The notes beneath the pieces are model-generated. The model saw only the letters and a list, made by a program, of their open reading frames with translations, ran no database searches and was not told the origin of the DNA. From NCBI GenBank assembly GCA_002393975.1, contig DGSM01000019.1, positions 1 to 10,005 on the forward strand: a DNA stretch of 10,005 nt, in the 5' to 3' direction. This DNA comes from Clostridiales bacterium UBA4362. Its GTDB lineage: Bacteria; Bacillota; Clostridia; TANB77; CAG-508. Below, piece after piece: positions 6,660-10,005 of this stretch. A program made the position numbers and the translations under genes. The stretch's first letter is position 1; each line of letters starts with the position of its first letter.

Positions 6660-7367
6660 TTATTTTGAAGCAATTAGTGCTTTAATCTTTATTCCATCTG
6701 CTTCAAACATCTTTTCATGTTCTGTTTTTAAATTATCTTCTCCATCCCAAAACTTTTCTTCACTTGCTAAGTCATAAGTCTTCTTCTCTATTTTGTATTG
6801 TGCTTTTTCAAAATATTTTAAACTTTCATCAAATAATTCATCATTATCTGTTTTGAAGAATATCTTCCCATCATCAGATAGAAAAGACTTATAATTAATT
6901 AAGTTCTTATCATATGTAAGTCTTCTTTTATGATGCTTTCCTCTTGGCCATGGATTACAAAAATTAATATAAATTCTATCAATCTTATCTTCTAGTCCAA
7001 TAATATCTTTAACTCTAGCAATATCATATCTTACAAGCTTTAGATTCTTAACTTGTTTTCCTTTTTCTACTTCATCTTCAATCTCTTCTTTATCTGTGGT
7101 AGTTCTTATTCCATATTCAACTTCCACATTTCTTTTAGCCATTCCTAGCATTACATCTACTAAGTCTATAGCAATATAATTTATATTTGGATTTTGATGT
7201 GAAAGTTTAGCTATAAAGCTTCCTTTTCCACATCCAAGTTCTAAATATATTGGTGCTTCATTTTCAAAAGCAGTTTTCCACTTATTTTTATAATCTTGTG
7301 GATTATCTATGTAGAAAAAACTTTCTTCCAACTCAGGTCTTGCCCAAGGTTTAAATCTCATTCTCAT
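6660..7367 (-). CDS. trmB: tRNA (guanine-N7-)-methyltransferase
   Basis: TrmB makes m7G46 in the variable loop of tRNAs from S-adenosylmethionine, as a cytoplasmic Rossmann methyltransferase. In this 235-residue copy the SAM-binding motif is YLELGCGKGSF (41-51), followed by IAIDLVDVML (66-75). The catalytic/tRNA-binding signature is INFCNPWPRGKHHKRRL (134-150), and the C-terminal TEHEKMF (215-221) matches the conserved T-E-x-E-x-x-F element. Asn138 stands where many homologues have the Asp of SDPWP; NPWP is, as I recall, usual in clostridial members. It is a little longer than the B. subtilis protein because of a charged insert at about 84-107. Its ATG overlaps the stop of the upstream gene (ATGA, 7364-7367), so translation is probably coupled. 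A second ATG at 7359-7361 (MRFKPW) could be used instead. A terminator follows at once. Confidence 0.96.
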   Translation of the reverse strand: MRMRFKPWARPELEESFFYIDNPQDYKNKWKTAFENEAPIYLELGCGKGSFIAKLSHQNPNINYIAIDLVDVMLGMAKRNVEVEYGIRTTTDKEEIEDEVEKGKQVKNLKLVRYDIARVKDIIGLEDKIDRIYINFCNPWPRGKHHKRRLTYDKNLINYKSFLSDDGKIFFKTDNDELFDESLKYFEKAQYKIEKKTYDLASEEKFWDGEDNLKTEHEKMFEADGIKIKALIASK

Positions 7368-8578
7368 CTTTCTAAATCCTCTTGATTTGTTTTTCTTGTA
7401 GTCCTATCTTCTCCTCTATTATTGTTAGGTTTATCTACGTTTATTTTATATTTTTCACTTATTCCATCAATTTCTACTTTAACACTTGATTCAGCTTCTA
7501 TTTGTTTAACTCTCTCTAATGCTGCTTCTAAGGCCTTTGGTCCATATTTTTCTTTTAATTCTTGGAAAGATTTTATATTTTCTATACTTTCAAAATAATC
7601 ACTAAATACAGAAAGTGGTTGTTCTGTTAAAAGAAATGTAGAAATTGGTCTTGTAGAAATAGCATTTTCTGGAGCATTAAACATACAAATAGCTCCATTA
7701 TATATAGCTCCCATACCAGGATTAGTTGGATCCACCACAATTGGAACAGTCTCATCTTTCAAAGTAATTACTGAAACCATATGGTTTCCTATAGCTTCTA
7801 TTTGAGAAGAAGATCTATTTGATAATACATCTTCATTTTCATGAGCATCTATTGTTCTATGAACATTATCCATCAAGTCAAATACTACCTCTTCTCCATT
7901 TGCATCATACTCATTTAATTGGCACGCCACATTATGAGCTTTAAATGAAGGATCTATAGCATTCAATTTTGCACAAAAATCATCTGACATATTTCTGCAA
8001 ACACCATATCCATTTTCATATAAATATATTCTTGCATAACCAAATAAATCATTTTGTGGATAATTAAATCTATATTGTTGATGAATATCAGATATAACTT
8101 TTACTATTATTTCCTCTTGAGATAAATTAAGTGATCTTACATATTCTGCATATTGCTCTACATCTGCATTATATTGTTCAATAATCTCATGATTAGCTCT
8201 ACCATTTTCATAATAAATTGATCTATTTAAACCATAAAAAGCTCCTGACATCAGCAAAGCTTCTAACATTACATATGGCATAAATCTAAGAACCTTTCCT
8301 GCTGCATATGCTGCATTTGCTTTAAATCTACTTCCGGTTCTTTTATATACTTTGTCTCTTGTAATTAATGGCAAATATGCTCTATACTTTGCTTTTCCAA
8401 ACTTTTCTTTAATCTTTTGATATTCGCCTTGTTTTATAAGCTCCTTTATTCTCTTTCGCATGTACATTCTAGGAGAACTTTTAACATATGCTTTAGTTCC
8501 AAAGCGTTCATAGATTTCTTCGAATTGTTTTTGTTTCTTTAGTTTTTTAATTTCTTGTCTTGTAGCTTTGTCTAACAT
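7364..8578 (-). CDS. Transglutaminase-like (papain-fold) membrane-anchored protein
   Basis: I recognise the fold but no named family. This 404-residue protein has a basic, helical N-terminus with two copies of a 34-residue repeat (8-33 and 42-67), one hydrophobic segment (about 95-118), then a domain with the order expected of a transglutaminase-like cysteine enzyme: GYGVCRNMSDDFCAKL (190-205, nucleophile C194), GNHMVSVI (264-271, H266) and VVDPTNPG (281-288, D283). The H-to-D distance of 17 is typical. A half-repeat recurs at 338-350 and the C-terminal 30 residues are hydrophilic and probably disordered. Which side of the membrane holds the active site is unclear: the basic N-terminus favours N-in and domain out. 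Proposed roles such as peptide or cell-wall processing are inference. AAAGGAG 6 bases before the ATG supports the start. It is the first gene of an operon with trmB. Confidence 0.82.
   Translation of the reverse strand: MLDKATRQEIKKLKKQKQFEEIYERFGTKAYVKSSPRMYMRKRIKELIKQGEYQKIKEKFGKAKYRAYLPLITRDKVYKRTGSRFKANAAYAAGKVLRFMPYVMLEALLMSGAFYGLNRSIYYENGRANHEIIEQYNADVEQYAEYVRSLNLSQEEIIVKVISDIHQQYRFNYPQNDLFGYARIYLYENGYGVCRNMSDDFCAKLNAIDPSFKAHNVACQLNEYDANGEEVVFDLMDNVHRTIDAHENEDVLSNRSSSQIEAIGNHMVSVITLKDETVPIVVDPTNPGMGAIYNGAICMFNAPENAISTRPISTFLLTEQPLSVFSDYFESIENIKSFQELKEKYGPKALEAALERVKQIEAESSVKVEIDGISEKYKINVDKPNNNRGEDRTTRKTNQEDLER
8378..8557 (-). repeat. Two tandem 34-residue protein repeats in the transglutaminase-like gene
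   Basis: IKKLKKQKQFEEIYERFG (residues 10-27) aligns without gaps to IKELIKQGEYQKIKEKFG (44-61), and both copies reach a conserved Tyr four residues after the Gly (Y31, Y65). A third partial copy, FQELKEKYGPKAL, lies at residues 338-350. The pattern suggests amphipathic helical units rich in Lys and Glu. Confidence 0.75.
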
Positions 8579-8632
8579 CTTGTTCTCCTTTCCTTAAATT
8601 TGGTCCTCTTGCTAGCTTTTACGCGATTTTTG

Positions 8633-8670
8633 TGATATAATTTGACAAATATAGCATTTTTTTGTAATCT
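8633..8670 (+). promoter_or_regulatory. Candidate promoters of the DUF4364 gene
   Basis: Two plus-strand candidates overlap. One is an extended -10, TGATATAAT (8633-8641). The other is a perfect -35, TTGACA (8642-8647), with TAATCT (8665-8670) exactly 17 bases downstream. They would give leaders of about 52 and 23 bases. I cannot tell which is used. Confidence 0.55.
8648..8656 (-). promoter_or_regulatory. Extended -10 promoter candidate for the transglutaminase-like/trmB operon
   Basis: TGCTATATT on the minus strand is a TG-n-TATATT extended -10. A weak TTTACA lies 20 bases upstream of the hexamer. The leader would be about 63 bases. The element directly abuts the plus-strand TTGACA at 8642-8647. 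Confidence 0.45.
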
Positions 8671-8699
8671 ATTTGTAAAAGAAAGCGAGGTCGGTTTTC

Positions 8700-9236
8700 G
8701 TGAAAATCACTTCTGATAACGAAGCACTAGCTGAGAATAAAGTTCTTATACTTTATATCTTAAGCAATGTTTCTAAGCCTATTACAAATGATGCCTTATA
8801 TAGTATCGTTTTATCGGCAGTTAATTTAAATTATTTTTATTTTCAACAATTCCTTTTAGATTTAATTGATGCTAAATATATAGTATCTTCAGAAAAAGGT
8901 ACTAATGTGTTCTACCAATTAACCCAAAAAGGAAAAGAAACTCTTGACTTAACTATTGATATTCTTCCTGGAATTGAGAAGCTTAAAGTTGATACTACTT
9001 TCAAAACAAACATTGAACATTTTGAAAATGCAGAATCAATTGTAGCCGAATTCTCTCCTAAAGGTGAAAATGAGTACGAAGTCAATTGTAAAATTGTTGA
9101 AGATGGTGAAACTGTTTTCAGTATTAAAACTCTAGCCTATTCTCGTGATCAAGCTCAAAACATTGTTGCTAATTGGAGAAAAAATGCTGGAAAATTATAT
9201 CCTGAATTAATTGAACTTATTACTAAGTCTAAATAA
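8700..9236 (+). CDS. DUF4364 winged-helix protein, putative transcriptional regulator
   Basis: A 178-residue protein with a GTG start, supported by GAGG at 8687-8690, 9 bases upstream. The N-terminal half matches the DUF4364 pattern: LAENKVLILYILSNVSKPIT (residues 10-29), NYFYFQQFLLDLIDAKYIV (44-62) and a wing ending in YQLTQKGKETL (72-82), a layout like PadR/MarR winged helices. The C-terminal half (about 95-178) is a mixed beta-alpha domain with no catalytic motif I can see; it could be a dimerisation or sensing domain. DUF4364 is common in Clostridia and is presumed DNA-binding, but its target is not established. It is divergent from the transglutaminase-like/trmB operon, so regulation of that operon or itself is possible, though unproven. 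The length is normal for the family. Confidence 0.88.
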   Translation: MKITSDNEALAENKVLILYILSNVSKPITNDALYSIVLSAVNLNYFYFQQFLLDLIDAKYIVSSEKGTNVFYQLTQKGKETLDLTIDILPGIEKLKVDTTFKTNIEHFENAESIVAEFSPKGENEYEVNCKIVEDGETVFSIKTLAYSRDQAQNIVANWRKNAGKLYPELIELITKSK

Positions 9237-9243
9237 TAAATGT

Positions 9244-9272
9244 AAATGGATGCTTTAATAGCATCCATTTTT
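9244..9272. terminator. Bidirectional terminator between the DUF4364 and DUF3137 genes
   Basis: AAATGGATGCT (9244-9254) and AGCATCCATTT (9260-9270) form a perfect 11-bp stem with a 5-base loop. On the plus strand it runs into five T in all (9268-9272), 7 bases past the DUF4364 stop. On the minus strand it lies 12 bases past the DUF3137 stop and is followed by ACATTTATTATT, a poorer U tract. It therefore serves DUF4364 well and may also stop the convergent gene. Confidence 0.88.
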
Positions 9273-9282
9273 GTGTTCATTC

Positions 9283-10005
9283 TCATTTGTTTTTATTAAT
9301 ATTGTCATACATTGTATACATTACAGTGTATATAAAATCTAGTGTTATATAATCTTTATATAATACACCTTTATCTAATGCAGGTTTGTCTTTTTTTATA
9401 ACTGGTTCAAACAAATCATATCCTGGAAATCTTATATAAAAATAATTATTTTTTATTGTAAATTCAAATGGTATCTTATATTTATCAACATAGTCAACCA
9501 TAAGCTGCATAATATCATGTGTTAGAATTTTAGCTGCAAATATTTTATTATTAGTATATACATCAAACTTATTCTCAAATTCAGATGAATCAAGTTTAGT
9601 ATAAAGATTTTCAAATGATTTCCCAGATTTCTTAAAGATTTTTCGAGTATCTTTAATGTCTTTTCTTAAAAACATTTCAATCTCATAAGTATTTGGTAAT
9701 GGCATAAATGCATATAAACCCTTAAATACAGTAGTATAAGTTGTATGTCCATCACTATCAGTATGTTCATTTTCAGTATGTACATTTGCTAATTCAAATT
9801 GGTAATTATTAATATATCCTACTATATCATCATTTGAGCTATATACATCAAATCCTTCAAATTGGCCATCTATATATGCTCTTCTTTCCATTGATTTATT
9901 TGATCTATAGTTTATGTTAGGAGTAAGAAGTTTAATAAATGGTGTTACAACTAATTGCTTATATTGAGTAGTATAAGAGTCTTCTTCTGATACTCCAGAA
10001 GCTTT
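9283..10005 (-). CDS. DUF3137-family protein (C-terminal part, 5' end beyond window)
   Basis: An ATG at 9889-9891 would give 202 residues, but the same frame stays open for 38 more codons to the window edge, and those codons (with TPFIKLLTPNINYRSNKSM) look like the conserved segment preceding the DUF3137 core, so the gene almost certainly starts outside. There is also no clear ribosome binding site at the internal ATG. After the Met, visible DUF3137-like elements are a YIDGQFEG segment, VFKGLYAFMPLPNTYEIEMF, FENKFDVYTNNKIFAAKILT and a C-terminal FEFTIKNNYFYIRFP beta region. The family is of unknown function, often membrane-associated through an N-terminal helix pair and often next to lemA; neither the helices nor lemA would be visible here. 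It ends at a hairpin shared with DUF4364. Confidence 0.82.
   Translation of the reverse strand, partial: KASGVSEEDSYTTQYKQLVVTPFIKLLTPNINYRSNKSMERRAYIDGQFEGFDVYSSNDDIVGYINNYQFELANVHTENEHTDSDGHTTYTTVFKGLYAFMPLPNTYEIEMFLRKDIKDTRKIFKKSGKSFENLYTKLDSSEFENKFDVYTNNKIFAAKILTHDIMQLMVDYVDKYKIPFEFTIKNNYFYIRFPGYDLFEPVIKKDKPALDKGVLYKDYITLDFIYTVMYTMYDNINKNK

Noticed and set aside
1..10005. A defence island, prophage, integrative element or biosynthetic cluster
   Set aside because: I found no integrase, transposase, nuclease, toxin-antitoxin pair, assembly-line enzyme or terminal repeats, and base use is uniform across the genes.

Overview
The window is AT-rich DNA (about 30% G+C by eye), uses the standard genetic code (TGA is a stop) and has strong AGGAG-type ribosome binding sites. 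Its gene content (DUF4364 regulator, TrmB with an NPWP motif, cytoplasmic GH13 amylase, HI0933-type flavoprotein) points to a low-GC Firmicute, probably an uncultured Clostridia-like gut or anaerobic bacterium. The species cannot be named from this sequence. I found no tRNA, rRNA, CRISPR array, transposase or phage gene, and no gene-free stretch above 300 bases.

Layout, left to right. (a) 1-601, minus: 5' part of an HI0933-family flavoprotein, running off the left edge. (b) 658-2382, minus: a membrane-anchored protein built of about 13-14 WG repeats, with a near-consensus promoter and a terminator. (c) 2542-2991, minus: a small single-span membrane protein of unknown function whose likely promoter places transcription start at or next to the start codon. 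(d) 3088-4257, minus: an MscS-type mechanosensitive channel with a strong terminator. (e) 4391-5857, plus: a cytoplasmic GH13 alpha-amylase, convergent with (f) 5875-6525, minus: a short DprA consisting of the Rossmann domain only. (g) 8578-6660, minus: a two-gene operon with a transglutaminase-like, membrane-anchored protein followed by trmB, overlapping by 4 bases. (h) 8700-9236, plus: a DUF4364 winged-helix protein, divergent from the operon. (i) 9283-10005, minus: a DUF3137 protein that stays open to the right edge.

Most of this is chromosomal housekeeping with tight intergenic spacing: terminators abut the next promoter twice, and convergent pairs share hairpins. I see no defence system, biosynthetic cluster or mobile island. 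The less ordinary parts are the transglutaminase-like protein with a 34-residue repeat coupled to trmB, the WG-repeat surface protein, the possibly leaderless small membrane protein, and the closely packed divergent promoters at about 8633-8670.
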